Shown piece after piece: positions 8,877 through 18,157 of a stretch of 44,535 bases of DNA (positions are counted from its first letter, which is position 1; each line of letters starts with the position of its first letter). A program made the position numbers and the translations under genes. The notes beneath the pieces were generated by a model. The model saw nothing but the letters and a program-made list of their open reading frames with translations, was not told the DNA's origin and ran no database searches. The DNA is from Verrucomicrobiota bacterium (GTDB lineage Bacteria > Verrucomicrobiota > Verrucomicrobiia > Limisphaerales > SIBE01), in the NCBI GenBank assembly GCA_016871515.1, contig VHDE01000042.1, positions 1-44,535 on the forward strand, given 5' to 3'.

Positions 8877-9533
8877 ATGGATTCATTGCTGATCATGCTC
8901 GCGATATTGGCGATCACGGCCATCTCGAGCTGGCTGCAAAGGAAAGGCCAGAGAGAAGACCCCGGCTCGTTGGGTGACGAATGGAAAACCATCAAGCCTC
9001 GCAAGACCGAACCTCCGCCGCAACCCGCGCCCCCCAAAATCGGTCAGCCCACATCGTCTCCACGCAAAGCGCCTCCGGCGATTGATTGGGAAAGGGAATT
9101 GCGTCGTTTGCTGCAAGGCGACGCTCCTACCGCCGCTCCGCCCCCGCCCCCGCCTCCGCCATTGGTCCGCGAGGAACCAGCGCCAGCACCACGACCGGCG
9201 CCGCCGCCAGTCGTGCGGCCCGTCAAGCCTCCGCCTATGCGTTTCCCAGTGCCAGCAGTCGTTGAACGGCGAGAGTCCGGACCCGCCTCGACAATCTTGG
9301 TTGAAGCAAGTTCCGCTTATCAAAAGGCTCAACAGCTTCACAAAAGCGTCGCGGACCGATTGCGCGAAGTCGATCAAGCCATCGAGTTGCACAAAGCCGG
9401 AGCGCCAGCCCACACCCGAGCCGTCCCGCCGGACGTAAGGTCGGCTCTGTCAATGCTCCAAAATCCCAAAACGGTCCGGCAAGCGATCATTGCTTCGTTG
9501 ATCTTGGCGCCTCCCAAAGCGCTCGAGACCTGA
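8877..9533 (+). CDS. Membrane-anchored proline-rich protein of unknown function
   Basis: The protein has 218 residues. One hydrophobic N-terminal segment (DSLLIMLAILAITAISSW) is followed by a charged stretch, then a proline-rich region at about residues 45-125 with runs such as PPPPPPPPL, and a helical C-terminal end (about 140-218) containing SAYQKAQQLHKSVADRLREV and VRQAIIASLILAPPKALE. No known domain is recognised. Its place directly after nfeD-floA and the final I-I-A-S-L-I-L-x-P-P-K-A motif suggest a conserved partner of the microdomain proteins. That role is inferred from position only. Confidence 0.65.
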   Translation: MDSLLIMLAILAITAISSWLQRKGQREDPGSLGDEWKTIKPRKTEPPPQPAPPKIGQPTSSPRKAPPAIDWERELRRLLQGDAPTAAPPPPPPPPLVREEPAPAPRPAPPPVVRPVKPPPMRFPVPAVVERRESGPASTILVEASSAYQKAQQLHKSVADRLREVDQAIELHKAGAPAHTRAVPPDVRSALSMLQNPKTVRQAIIASLILAPPKALET

Positions 9534-10000
9534 CCTTCCCGTCAGATTGGGCTTGGGCGGCGCAGCGCCCTCACGAGCCCGGTCGTTGTATTTCCCCCTT
9601 GTCCATTCGGAACCCGTTCGAGCCGCCACCCCGCCGTCTCCCTCAAGTCAAGTTCGGCTTGATAGAGAAATTGGTTGCATCAGAGAACCGGTCTGCCGGA
9701 CTCGCCGGACGCGGACAGGCGGCCAATAAGAAGACGAGCCAGAGAAACAGTCGGTGCGAGATCGGCGGTAACGGGACGCATTGCAGAAGCGTCCGCATCA
9801 TCACCGGTCCGACAATGCTCCAGTCCGGTCTCGATGAAACAGAGAGTGAATCCATGAGGCACCCAATTCGTTTCAGCACTCAGGCGAGAAAGGCCAACGC
9901 TGTGCGACGCACCGATTCCATGCGTCAGCAGCTCAACCCATAGCCCTTTTGGGCCTATCCGGCAAGTAGCGCATTCGCGCGAGTGTGCGGCTGTGGACCA
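9534..10000. other. Intergenic region without a convincing gene
   Basis: No frame here has a recognisable start, domain or codon pattern; several short frames of 60-114 residues overlap on both strands, which is typical of non-coding sequence with high GC. It may contain worn copies of dispersed repeats. It separates the floA group (plus strand) from the converging PPC-protein gene (minus strand). Confidence 0.5.
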
Positions 10001-10180
10001 GGGGCGCAGCGTTCACGCTGCAGAAACGTGAAAATGCCAAGCGGTTGCAAACTCTCGAACTGATCAGATGTGCGAGAAAGTGCAGCGCGAAATCCGCGCA
10101 AACCTGAAACTTTCGGGCGCTTTCGAAACTCGGAACCGATCGAATACACGGAGCTTTCTGCAGCGTAAACGCTGCGCCCC
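10001..10180. repeat. Inverted repeat with self-complementary arms
   Basis: Arms 10001-10026 and 10155-10180 are 26 bases each and differ at one position after reverse complementing. Each arm holds CAGCGTTCACGCTG (or CAGCGTAAACGCTG), itself a hairpin. The 128-base interior has no frame of interest. It lies 26 bases downstream of the PPC gene's stop and may act as a terminator between the converging genes. Confidence 0.85.
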
Positions 10181-10206
10181 GCTCGTTCGCCAAAAGTCGT
10201 TACTTA

Positions 10207-11889
10207 TTACTGAGCAGGCGGTTTGGTGTCTTTGGCTTCCGCAGGCGGCGGGGGTTTAGGAAGCACTGTAAGCCAGATATGATCGGTCTGATTAATTTGC
10301 AGAGCGCCCGGCAGAGCGTTTTGGCCCTTGAGCTTTACCAGAGCAACGCGAACTTCGGGCTTATCGAGGTTTGGGACAATCGCGAGTATCCGCACAGCTT
10401 GATTAGCTGGCTTTGCTTCGTTGCTTGCGGAAAGCGTTAACGTAACGTCCCCACCTTTTCCGGGGACACTGACAGATGTGGAAGTGACTCCCTCAGGCAA
10501 GCCATCTGCGACGACAATAAGGTGGTCCTGGAATCCATTGAGGCGCGCCACGTTCGCTTTGAGCTCGGCGGACTTGCCCGGTTCGAGTTTGACCGTTTGA
10601 GAATCAATCGACGCTTTGAAGTCAGGAACGGAATGCAGGATTTCAATGCGGTACACGTAATCACTTCCCCCACGCCTTAAGAGGTCCACAATGCCCAAAA
10701 CATAGTTGCCATCGGCCGGCGCTGTCCACTCCAGTTCGGGATCTTCGGCGCGTCCGCTGTCATCGGCCCGCGCTAATTGAGTTCCTTTGGAGTCTTCGAT
10801 TCGAATCACCGCATCTAACGGCGACCCGAGGGAAGCGGACTGAACGCGCACCTTGAACCCTTGGTCCTTCTTCGCGGTGACCTGATACCGATCTTCATCG
10901 CCGTTTGTGCGAAGTTGGCCGTTGACTGCGCACGGCACGGGAAGCGGCTGGGCAAGGTCGGGCGAGCCATTGGGCTCGATTTCAATTTCTTCCGGGGCTT
11001 GTCCGACTGAAATGCAGAGAGCATTCGCCAGCCCCGGAGCTGTGACGAAGAGATCATTCTGTCGCGGATTAAGGTGGGACGTATCGATTTGATGGATGAT
11101 GGCCTCGCCGGTCGCACCCAAATTCCATCCGAAAAGCCGCAGCGCCGCTTTATGGCCGCGTTGTATTCCCGATGGAATCGCATAACGGGCATAAGGACCT
11201 GCGGTCACGGTCAAGCGATACACGGCAGACTCGCCGCCGGTTAGTCTAACGTCGGCTTTCGGAGGATAGGCCCAGGCGACGAGTTGCAATATATAAGTGC
11301 CGGCCTTCTCGATGCGCCAGGCGAGCAGCGAGTCCAAACTGCGCCCGTCATGGTTCAAGGCAAGCTTGGTTCCGTGCTCATCCACCAGTTGAAGAGCTGG
11401 GTCCATCGGAGAATCGAGCGAGTACGCATCGACAGCAGCCACCAACCATTGGCCGGCCTTAAGATTGAGCGCGAACGAGTCCGTATCATCGGCTTTGTCG
11501 AGGCGGCCATTGATCGTTGCCGGAAGCGTCTCGACCCGCTGCGCTTTGGCCGGCTCGTTGTTCGGCTCTTTCTCCAATTGTTCTTCGAGTTGGCCGACAA
11601 TCCAGCAACGCACGTTCGATGCTCCGTCTTGATTGTACACACGAACAAGGTGCGGCCCAGGAGGAGCGTTGGCCGCGAGTTCAACGGTGAATTTGCCCTT
11701 CGCCTCTTCGGCTTTGAAACTCAACCCGGGATGATCCGTCCAAACCTGGACAGGCCAAGGATCGAGTTTTCCGCCGGCCGACACTTGAATTTTCGTGCCC
11801 GGCTTTCCTCCGGCGGGGAAAAGGTAATCGAGGGTGGGAGTTTCGGCTGTCGCAGAGAGCATAACGGCGCCAAGCATCGCCAGCTGCAT
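10207..11889 (-). CDS. Exported protein with two PPC (pre-peptidase C-terminal) domains
   Basis: The protein has 560 residues from the chosen ATG at 11889 (MQLAMLGAVMLSATAE), which gives a short signal-like start; the longer open frame from 12114 would read through an inverted repeat and is unlikely. After an IPT/beta-sandwich-like region (LDYLFPAGGKPGTKIQVSAGG) come two PPC-type beta-sandwich domains at about 133-235 (DDTDSFALNLKAGQWLV) and 331-430 (NGDEDRYQVTAKKDQGFKV). The remainder is beta-rich. Such proteins are common beside DUF1501 and PSD1-type genes in Planctomycetes and Verrucomicrobia. They are probably extracytoplasmic; the function is unknown. It is third in a minus-strand run after the cytochrome/WD40 and DUF1501 genes. 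Confidence 0.75.
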   Translation of the reverse strand: MQLAMLGAVMLSATAETPTLDYLFPAGGKPGTKIQVSAGGKLDPWPVQVWTDHPGLSFKAEEAKGKFTVELAANAPPGPHLVRVYNQDGASNVRCWIVGQLEEQLEKEPNNEPAKAQRVETLPATINGRLDKADDTDSFALNLKAGQWLVAAVDAYSLDSPMDPALQLVDEHGTKLALNHDGRSLDSLLAWRIEKAGTYILQLVAWAYPPKADVRLTGGESAVYRLTVTAGPYARYAIPSGIQRGHKAALRLFGWNLGATGEAIIHQIDTSHLNPRQNDLFVTAPGLANALCISVGQAPEEIEIEPNGSPDLAQPLPVPCAVNGQLRTNGDEDRYQVTAKKDQGFKVRVQSASLGSPLDAVIRIEDSKGTQLARADDSGRAEDPELEWTAPADGNYVLGIVDLLRRGGSDYVYRIEILHSVPDFKASIDSQTVKLEPGKSAELKANVARLNGFQDHLIVVADGLPEGVTSTSVSVPGKGGDVTLTLSASNEAKPANQAVRILAIVPNLDKPEVRVALVKLKGQNALPGALQINQTDHIWLTVLPKPPPPAEAKDTKPPAQ

Positions 11890-11935
11890 GCGCTTTGCAG
11901 TGCAGACTTGGACGTGACTTGGCGTCCACCTGTGA

Positions 11936-12048
11936 CGGAGCGCGGACATTCCTTTCCGCAGCATTGTCCATGCGGTCAAGAGATTTGGGCCATTCCCTTT
12001 CCTCTTGGAAGATGGAAAGTTGCTGCGGACAGGAATGTCCACGCTCCG
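11936..12048. repeat. Inverted repeat of the GAGCGCGGACATTC family, copy 1
   Basis: Arms 11936-11961 and 12023-12048 are 26 bases each with two mismatches. The arm CGGAGCGCGGACATTCCT matches the arms at 17217 and 26409. It sits between the DUF1501 and PPC genes and creates a spurious N-terminal extension of the PPC frame. Confidence 0.85.
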
Positions 12049-12106
12049 CCGCAGCTTCACGGAGGGGCGAGATTGTAACCTAAGCGCTGTGCCGCTGAGC
12101 ACGACT

Positions 12107-13435
12107 CTACGCAAACAATTCCTTGATCGGCTTGCCGCCGTTGACGAGTGGAATGGGCCGCCCTGTATTCGTGTGAAGGATCATGTGCGGATCGATGCCC
12201 ATCTTCATATACAGAGAGGCTGCGAAATCTTCCGGCGAATAAATGTTCTCGGATGCGTAATATCCTTTTACATCGGTCGCGCCAACAACTTGGCCGCGTG
12301 GGATGCCAGCTCCGGCCATCAGGACCGACATCGCGTGCGGCCAATGATCGCGGCCTACATCTTTATTGACCTTCGGCGTCCGGCCAAATTCGCCTAGAGC
12401 AATCACGAGCGTTCGATCGAGCAACCCGCGTTCATCAAGATCGGAAATCAGAGCGGCAAGACCTTGATCGAATTTCGGCAGATGTTTCTCTTTGAGCGCC
12501 TTGAAGATGTTGGTGTGATGATCCCATCCGCCGTAATAACACGTCACAAACGAGACGCCCACTTCCACTAATCGCCGGCAGAGCAAGAGCCGCTGGCCCA
12601 AATCTGTCCGGCCGTACCGCTCGCGAACCTTGTCCGATTCGCGGCTGATATCGAACGCCGCTTGAGCTTTCGGCGACGTGACCAAATCGATCCCCTGCTG
12701 GTAGTAAGTGTCAAAATTGACCGTCGGATCTTCGGCTGCGGCTTCCGTCAAGCGCAACATGCGGTCGAGGGATTGGCGCAAGTGCTGTCGCGTGACAGCC
12801 CGGCCATCGGCAATCGACGATGGCAAGACCACGTCGCGCACTTTGAAATCTTTGTTGTCGGGATTGCCGCTAATGACGAAAGGGGCATGTTGCGCGCCTA
12901 GAAAGTTCGGGCCGCCTGACCGCGACATATTCGGCAAGGTCATGTAAGCTGGCAAACCGTTTTGAATTCCTCGTTTGTGCGAGACCATCGAACCGAACGA
13001 CGGATGAAATGTAACGAAGGCTCCGCAATTGACCGGCACAGGAGTCGGCGCGCCCGTCATCATGTAGTGGTTGCCGCCGCCATGATTGGGATCACGATGG
13101 CAAATCGAACGGACAATGGTGAGTTTGTCGGCAATCGCGGCCAGCTTGGGAACGGTCTCGCAGTATTGGATGCCGGGAACAGCCGTCTTGATTGGCCCTA
13201 GTTCGCCACGAATTTCTTTCGGAGCGTCCGGCTTTGGATCGAAAGTCTCGTAATGGCTGGGACCGCCATCCATCCAGATCAGGATGCAGTTGACCTGGCT
13301 CGGACTAACTTTTCCGGCGGCTCGCGCGACCTCCCCGCGCAATCGCATCAATTCCGTCATGCCGAAACCCAAAACAGCGCCGATGCCCAATTGCAAAAAG
13401 TCTCTTCGCGCCATTCCCGCACAGTTATAGTTCAT
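12107..13435 (-). CDS. DUF1501 domain protein with twin-arginine-like signal
   Basis: The protein has 442 residues. It belongs to the DUF1501 family (alkaline-phosphatase/sulfatase-like fold), usually paired with DUF1549/DUF1553 proteins in Planctomycetes and Verrucomicrobia. Seen here: ARRDFLQLGIGAVLGFGM at residues 9-26, a twin-arginine-like export signal; ILIWMDGGPSHYETFDPKP, the family's metal-site-like motif; and later CYYGGWDHHTNIF and VIALGEFGRTPKVN. Start chosen at 13435 (MNYNCAGMARRDF), where GGAG lies five bases upstream; the open frame continues to 13573 but that part translates an inverted repeat. The enzymatic activity is not established. It is the middle gene of a three-gene minus-strand cluster. 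Confidence 0.88.
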   Translation of the reverse strand: MNYNCAGMARRDFLQLGIGAVLGFGMTELMRLRGEVARAAGKVSPSQVNCILIWMDGGPSHYETFDPKPDAPKEIRGELGPIKTAVPGIQYCETVPKLAAIADKLTIVRSICHRDPNHGGGNHYMMTGAPTPVPVNCGAFVTFHPSFGSMVSHKRGIQNGLPAYMTLPNMSRSGGPNFLGAQHAPFVISGNPDNKDFKVRDVVLPSSIADGRAVTRQHLRQSLDRMLRLTEAAAEDPTVNFDTYYQQGIDLVTSPKAQAAFDISRESDKVRERYGRTDLGQRLLLCRRLVEVGVSFVTCYYGGWDHHTNIFKALKEKHLPKFDQGLAALISDLDERGLLDRTLVIALGEFGRTPKVNKDVGRDHWPHAMSVLMAGAGIPRGQVVGATDVKGYYASENIYSPEDFAASLYMKMGIDPHMILHTNTGRPIPLVNGGKPIKELFA

Positions 13436-13468
13436 ACAATCTCCAAGTTTTAACCTGCGCTTCAATTG

Positions 13469-13557
13469 GTAACGCGGAGTTTCAATCTGCAGCGTGCCCG
13501 CACGATCGGACACGCTGGAGAAGTGCGCACGCGCTGCCGGCTGCAAGTCTGCGTTAC
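13469..13557. repeat. Inverted repeat with GTAACGC ends
   Basis: Arms 13469-13497 and 13527-13557 both read GTAACGC at the outer edge, then a diverged GC-rich stretch ending in GCAGCG. Two bases are inserted in one arm. It lies between the PSD1-type gene and the DUF1501 start and may form an RNA hairpin in the shared transcript. Confidence 0.7.
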
Positions 13558-13572
13558 GGTTCTCACGAAACA

Positions 13573-16500
13573 TTAATGATTAAATACAAATTCCGCCGAG
13601 TTAATCAATGCCCACATAATGTCCTCTGTGGCCGATTGCCGCGTCGCTTCAGCAGTTGCGAAGGCTCGGCTGGCCAGGCTCAGTTCCTCGGGAGTGGGAT
13701 ATCGGTTGTAACAAGCGAGGTACAATTCCGTGATGATCTCCTTGGTCGGCCGTTCGCTCGACGCTAAACGTTTGGCCCGTCCTTCAGGAAACGCGATCTT
13801 GTTTTGAAGATCATTCGAGTTCATCAAATGCAGTGCTTGCACGACGCTCGGTTTCGCATCGCGCTCGCACGGACAATCGCTGCTGGAGTTTGGACGTCCA
13901 AAAGCATCCATGAATTCGGAGCTGATCTTGTAGTTCCACGTTGCAATGGCGCGCGCGCCGGCGGGTGTGCCTTGAAAGGTGGTTGGCGCGCCGGTGACAT
14001 CGATCACAGCGTCCAAGAGCACTTCGGCGGGCAATCGTCTTCGGTGCGAGCGAGAGAAGTTCCGCGTATCGCGGGCATTATGCTCGTTCGGGAGCGAGCT
14101 CAGTTGATAAATATGCGAGCGCAGGATCGTCCTCATCAGATGTTTCAGGTTGTAACCGTGGCGAACGAAGTCCTGCGCCAGAGCATCGAGTAACGGCTCG
14201 TTGCTGGCGGGATTAGAAGCTCGAAAATCGTCCACTGGATCTACCAGGCCGCGTCCCATGAATTCCGCCCAAACACGATTCGCGACGGCGCGAGCGAAGA
14301 ACGGGTTCTTCGAATCGCAAACCCAATCGGCCAACGCGCCCCGCGGGTCGCGCCCGGCTTCGAGTTGAGCCAGCGGGCCGTCCGGCGGCTTTGGCTTGAG
14401 CACCGCTTGCGTGATGGGATGTTTCACGTCGCCGCCTGGCGTATGAAACAAAACTTCCGCGTCCCCCGAGATCGGCGGCGATATGCCGGTGCCCTTGCGC
14501 TTAATCTCTGCGAAGTAAGCGGCAAATTGATAGAAGTCTTCCTGGCTCCATTTCTCGTTCGGGTGATGATGACATTTGGCGCATTCCAATCGCACGCCGA
14601 GGAAAATTTGACTGACCAACGTGCTAATATCGGCTGGCTCCCGGCGATCTCGGAAAACGACAGCAGGACCATATTTGTGCGTGCTGCCCTGAGCCGTGAT
14701 AATGTCGCGAGCGAGTTGATCGTAAGGCTTGTTTTGGTGGAAGCTTTCGCGCAGCCACTGATCGAGCATGAAGACGCTCTTGACGCCGACGCGGTCGGGA
14801 TTGGGCCGAAGCAGGTCGGCCCATTTATTTGCCCAGTAATCACCCCAAGCAGGCTTTTCGAGCAAACGGTCGATCAGCTTGTTCCGCTTTTCCGCGTCCG
14901 TGTCATCGAGAAATTTCCTCGCCTCTTCTGGACTTGGCAGCACGCCGATCGTATCGAGCGAGGCGCGTCGCAGGAATTCGCTGTCTGTGCAACGGTCGGA
15001 AGGCAGCAACCCAAGTTTCTTGAAACGGACGTAAGCCAACTCATCGATGAAATTGTTGACGGGAAGGGAGGTGTAAAGCGCATCGGCCAGCACGCGGTCG
15101 GCAGGAACGGTGATTCTCGAGACAGCTACCATGCCCATGAATCGGGCAATTACCGCAGTTTCGCCCGAAAGCTTTCCCACCTTGACTTCGCCGTTCTCGC
15201 TGACCTCGGCGATCTCTTTGTCGTTCGAATCGTATTCTGCCAGATCGGTGACATCGCGAACGTTTCCATTCGAATATCGGGCTTTCACGACGAGAGATTG
15301 CCTGGCTTCTTTCCGGTATTGAGCATCAGCTGGAGAAACTTCGATGTTCGTGAGCGTTGGCTCGTTGGGCTGGCTGTAAGGCATTCCTTGTTCGATCCAG
15401 CGCAAAAGCGTCACGTAGGTTTTTGAATCAACTGCAAATCGTTCGCCCCCCTCGTGCGGAACCGCCATGGCCGGTTTTTTCAACAACAAGCTTTCCTCGG
15501 GGAACGCTGGAAAAACACGCCTGCCTCGCGCGTCTTTAAGAATTTCCTTGAAGTCAGAATTGGGATCGTAAGCAAACACAGAGAGTTTAAACCCATTTTG
15601 CCCATCTTGCTTGGCGTGACATTTGCCGGCATTGCAGCCGGCTTTACTCAAGATCGGGAGCACATCATTGACGAAACTCAAGGGTGTTTCGGATGTGGTG
15701 GGCGTCGCCGCAGTCGCGGCGGCTGGCCATTCTCGCTCGATTTTTCCGCTGGCATTCCAAACGCGCGCTGACCCATTGAAACCGGCGCCGTAAACTGTTT
15801 TCCCATCGGCTGAAGCCGCGACGGCATAAAGCATGTCATTTGCTCCGCTATACGTTTTCGAGGGGTGATCCTTGGCTTCTTCGCAGAGGCGCACAACTCC
15901 ATCTTCGCACGCTGAGAAAATGGCCTTTCCATCCGCAGTCCAAGCCAGGTCGGTGACGGCAGCGGGATGCCGTTCAATCGTAATTTTTTGTTCCTTGGTT
16001 TTTATGTCCCAAATCTTGATCTCTTTGTCAGCGCCCGCGGAGGCCAAAAGAGCGCTGTCGTGTTTGAAGGCCAGTGCAAGGACATGTCCGGTGTGGCCTT
16101 CGAGCTTGGCCCGTTCCTGGCCGCTTGGCAGTTCCCAAAGCTTAACGAGTTTGTCCACGCTCGCTGTGGCTAAGAGGTTGCCATCTGGACTAGCCTTGAT
16201 ATCCAAAATGGAATCGCCATGAGCGATCCAGCTCAGCTTGATTTCTCCATCGGCCAGCCTCCACAGATGAACCCAGCCGCTTTGTGTCTCGGCGCCATCC
16301 GCTATCGCCAAGGCCGTCGAATCAGGCGTGAAATCGAGCGCGGTGATCCGTCCGGCGAAATTCGTGATTTGCAATGACTGCTTCAGCGTTTTGGCATCCC
16401 AAAGGAGGACGCGTCGAAATTCACCCGATGCCAGCCATTGGCCATCGGGACTCCAAGCGAGCGATTGCACAATATCTCGGTGTCCGTCCAATGTGCCGGC

Positions 16501-17082
16501 GACGGATTGATTCGTCTGGCCGGTTTCGTAAATCAAAACTTCACGGCCGCGCGCGACAGCCAATTGCTTGCCGTCAGGCGACAGGGCGATGGCGAGCGCC
16601 GGTTGATATGCGCTCGACCATGGCTGCAATTTGTTCGGATCAAGCAGGACCGGGCTTTCATCCAAAGCTTCGCTGTTCCAATTGGCGCCTTGGTTGATCC
16701 ACGTTCGCAACGTTTCGATTTGCTGGTCGGTGAGTTGCTTCTTAGGAGGCATGTGCGGGTCCGCATCCGGCAACAGCACGGCGGCCAGCCGGCTCTCGCT
16801 GGCCTTGCCAGGCGCGAGAACTGTTCCGTTATCGCCTCCTTGCAAAAGCGCCTCGCGCGAACTCAAGGTCAGTCCGCCTTTCTTCTTCTCGTCGTTATGG
16901 CAGCTCAGGCAGTTTTTTCCGAGGATGCGCATTGCCTCCGCGGTTGGATTTGCAGGTTTTGTTTTGTCGCTCGAAGTCGGAGCGGCGACAATCGGTTCGG
17001 CGCGCGGTGCGAATACCGAAAGAGATCCCGCGATCGCCCACACAGTAACGACCATTCGGATCCAGCGATTCATCTTGCGCAT
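13573..17082 (-). CDS. PSD1-type protein: cytochrome, WD40, Big-2-like, DUF1549 and DUF1553 domains
   Basis: The protein has 1169 residues and a signal peptide (RMVVTVWAIAGSLSVF). Domains in order: a planctomycete-type cytochrome (PSCyt1) with haem motif C58-L-S-C-H62; WD40 repeats at about 150-455 (SPDGKQLAVARG, SPDGQWLASGEF, SPDGNLLATAS); a second haem-like C-N-A-G-K-C-H near 481; a Big-2-like domain near 575-660; DUF1549 at about 676-900 with CAKCHHHP near 834; and DUF1553 to the end. The family is thought to be extracytoplasmic and is abundant in PVC bacteria; the substrate is unknown, and links to polysaccharide use are proposed from genomics only. It heads the minus-strand cluster with DUF1501 and PPC genes. 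Confidence 0.88.
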   Translation of the reverse strand: MRKMNRWIRMVVTVWAIAGSLSVFAPRAEPIVAAPTSSDKTKPANPTAEAMRILGKNCLSCHNDEKKKGGLTLSSREALLQGGDNGTVLAPGKASESRLAAVLLPDADPHMPPKKQLTDQQIETLRTWINQGANWNSEALDESPVLLDPNKLQPWSSAYQPALAIALSPDGKQLAVARGREVLIYETGQTNQSVAGTLDGHRDIVQSLAWSPDGQWLASGEFRRVLLWDAKTLKQSLQITNFAGRITALDFTPDSTALAIADGAETQSGWVHLWRLADGEIKLSWIAHGDSILDIKASPDGNLLATASVDKLVKLWELPSGQERAKLEGHTGHVLALAFKHDSALLASAGADKEIKIWDIKTKEQKITIERHPAAVTDLAWTADGKAIFSACEDGVVRLCEEAKDHPSKTYSGANDMLYAVAASADGKTVYGAGFNGSARVWNASGKIEREWPAAATAATPTTSETPLSFVNDVLPILSKAGCNAGKCHAKQDGQNGFKLSVFAYDPNSDFKEILKDARGRRVFPAFPEESLLLKKPAMAVPHEGGERFAVDSKTYVTLLRWIEQGMPYSQPNEPTLTNIEVSPADAQYRKEARQSLVVKARYSNGNVRDVTDLAEYDSNDKEIAEVSENGEVKVGKLSGETAVIARFMGMVAVSRITVPADRVLADALYTSLPVNNFIDELAYVRFKKLGLLPSDRCTDSEFLRRASLDTIGVLPSPEEARKFLDDTDAEKRNKLIDRLLEKPAWGDYWANKWADLLRPNPDRVGVKSVFMLDQWLRESFHQNKPYDQLARDIITAQGSTHKYGPAVVFRDRREPADISTLVSQIFLGVRLECAKCHHHPNEKWSQEDFYQFAAYFAEIKRKGTGISPPISGDAEVLFHTPGGDVKHPITQAVLKPKPPDGPLAQLEAGRDPRGALADWVCDSKNPFFARAVANRVWAEFMGRGLVDPVDDFRASNPASNEPLLDALAQDFVRHGYNLKHLMRTILRSHIYQLSSLPNEHNARDTRNFSRSHRRRLPAEVLLDAVIDVTGAPTTFQGTPAGARAIATWNYKISSEFMDAFGRPNSSSDCPCERDAKPSVVQALHLMNSNDLQNKIAFPEGRAKRLASSERPTKEIITELYLACYNRYPTPEELSLASRAFATAEATRQSATEDIMWALINSAEFVFNH

Positions 17083-17216
17083 CGAGACATATACTACGCA
17101 AAACGTTCGAAATTGGAATGATGGATTTTGTCACCGAGGTTGACTGAGGCAGGTCGGGTGGTCTGCTGACTGAAAGTTGGCGATACGGCGCAACGTGGAC
17201 GCAGCTGCAACCAAAA

Positions 17217-17327
17217 CGGAGCGCGGACATTCTTGTCCGCAGGAATTTCGAATGTCTGGCCGTTCTCGACCGTTCGAACGCGCGTCGTTCATTTCCAATT
17301 GCTGCGGACAAGGATGTCCGCGCTCCG
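17217..17327. repeat. Inverted repeat of the GAGCGCGGACATTC family, copy 2
   Basis: Arms 17217-17242 and 17302-17327 differ at one position of 26. Each arm contains GCGGACATTCTTGTCCGC, a hairpin in itself. It occupies the gap 17083-17414 between divergent genes, where no other feature is evident apart from presumed promoters. Confidence 0.85.
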
Positions 17328-17414
17328 AAGAATCGTTGCGAAAAAAGTCCTGGCCAACGACCAGCCGTTTGGACTATTGCAGAGCGAGACCCACAACTGA
17401 AGCGTATCCATGCT

Positions 17415-18003
17415 ATGAGCCCTTTCCTGCGTTTTTGCTTGCTCGGTTTGCTGGTGGCGGGGCTCGATGAATTCATCACGCAAGGCGTGTTGAAGAATAC
17501 ATACGCGGGCTGGATCCTTCCCACGCTCATCGCGTTTGTTCCGTTTTTGGCCCTCGTTCGCCTCATTGGCAAGATTTTGGACAAGCGCCTTAGCGAGCCG
17601 GAATCGTTCCTGATTTGCTATTTAACCGCCGGCAGCATTGGACTGGCGGTCGAGTGGTTCCTCATCGGATTATCGCCCTGGAGCAAACCCGATGCCCCCA
17701 TTCATCGCCATGTTCCGCTTTCAATTTGGCATGTTCAGTTTTTGGGCCGGCGTTGCGGTCGCACCACGTTTGCTCCTTGATCAAAGAGATTTCGTTCAGC
17801 GAATCAAGGGACCCTGTACGCGGTTCTTAATCGTTGGGATGACGATCATTTATAATTTGACGTTTACGTTTACCGTTCCGAAACGAGCGCGGTTTGCTGT
17901 AGTAATTGTTTCTGTTCTGATCACATTTCTCGCGTTGAACTTTGTCTGCTTCAAATATCTCCAAGCATTGAGAAGGTTGGCGCCGGGTCCGGAGGCGGCC
18001 TGA
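17415..18003 (+). pseudogene. Frameshifted membrane protein of unknown family
   Basis: Two frames join into one protein of about 195 residues. The first (from 17415) gives MSPFLRFCLLGLLVAGLDEF, a WILPTLIAFVPFLALVRLIG segment and a third hydrophobic stretch up to GLSPWSKPDAP. The second continues with FIAMFRFQFGMFSFWAGVAV and two more hydrophobic segments up to the stop at 18003. The break is at a run of five C at 17695-17699; one C fewer restores a single frame (D-A-P-F-I-A-M-F). This could be a sequencing or assembly error, a recent mutation or a slippery site. Roughly five membrane segments are predicted by eye. No family is recognised. Confidence 0.65.
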
Positions 18004-18157
18004 CTGTCCTGGCTGGATCAAAACACCCAATCGGTGGCCAGTGCCCTTAGTTGGATGAATATTTGTTGCTTCGTTGCCTTTTGTTTCCCTTCGTCAAATC
18101 TTGCGTGCAAGCCAGGATTCGTGTCCATTGAATCGGTCAGTGAGGTCACTGGTATCC

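Noticed and set aside
9643..9879. Minus-strand 78-residue frame with a hydrophobic stretch
   Set aside because: It vaguely recalls dispersed repeats of this bacterial group, but I cannot support a gene or a repeat family from this window alone.
11284..12078. 264-residue plus-strand frame
   Set aside because: Antisense to the PPC protein and crosses an inverted repeat.
14365..15426. 353-residue plus-strand frame
   Set aside because: It lies wholly inside the PSD1-type gene on the other strand and shows no domain; GC-rich genes often give long antisense frames.
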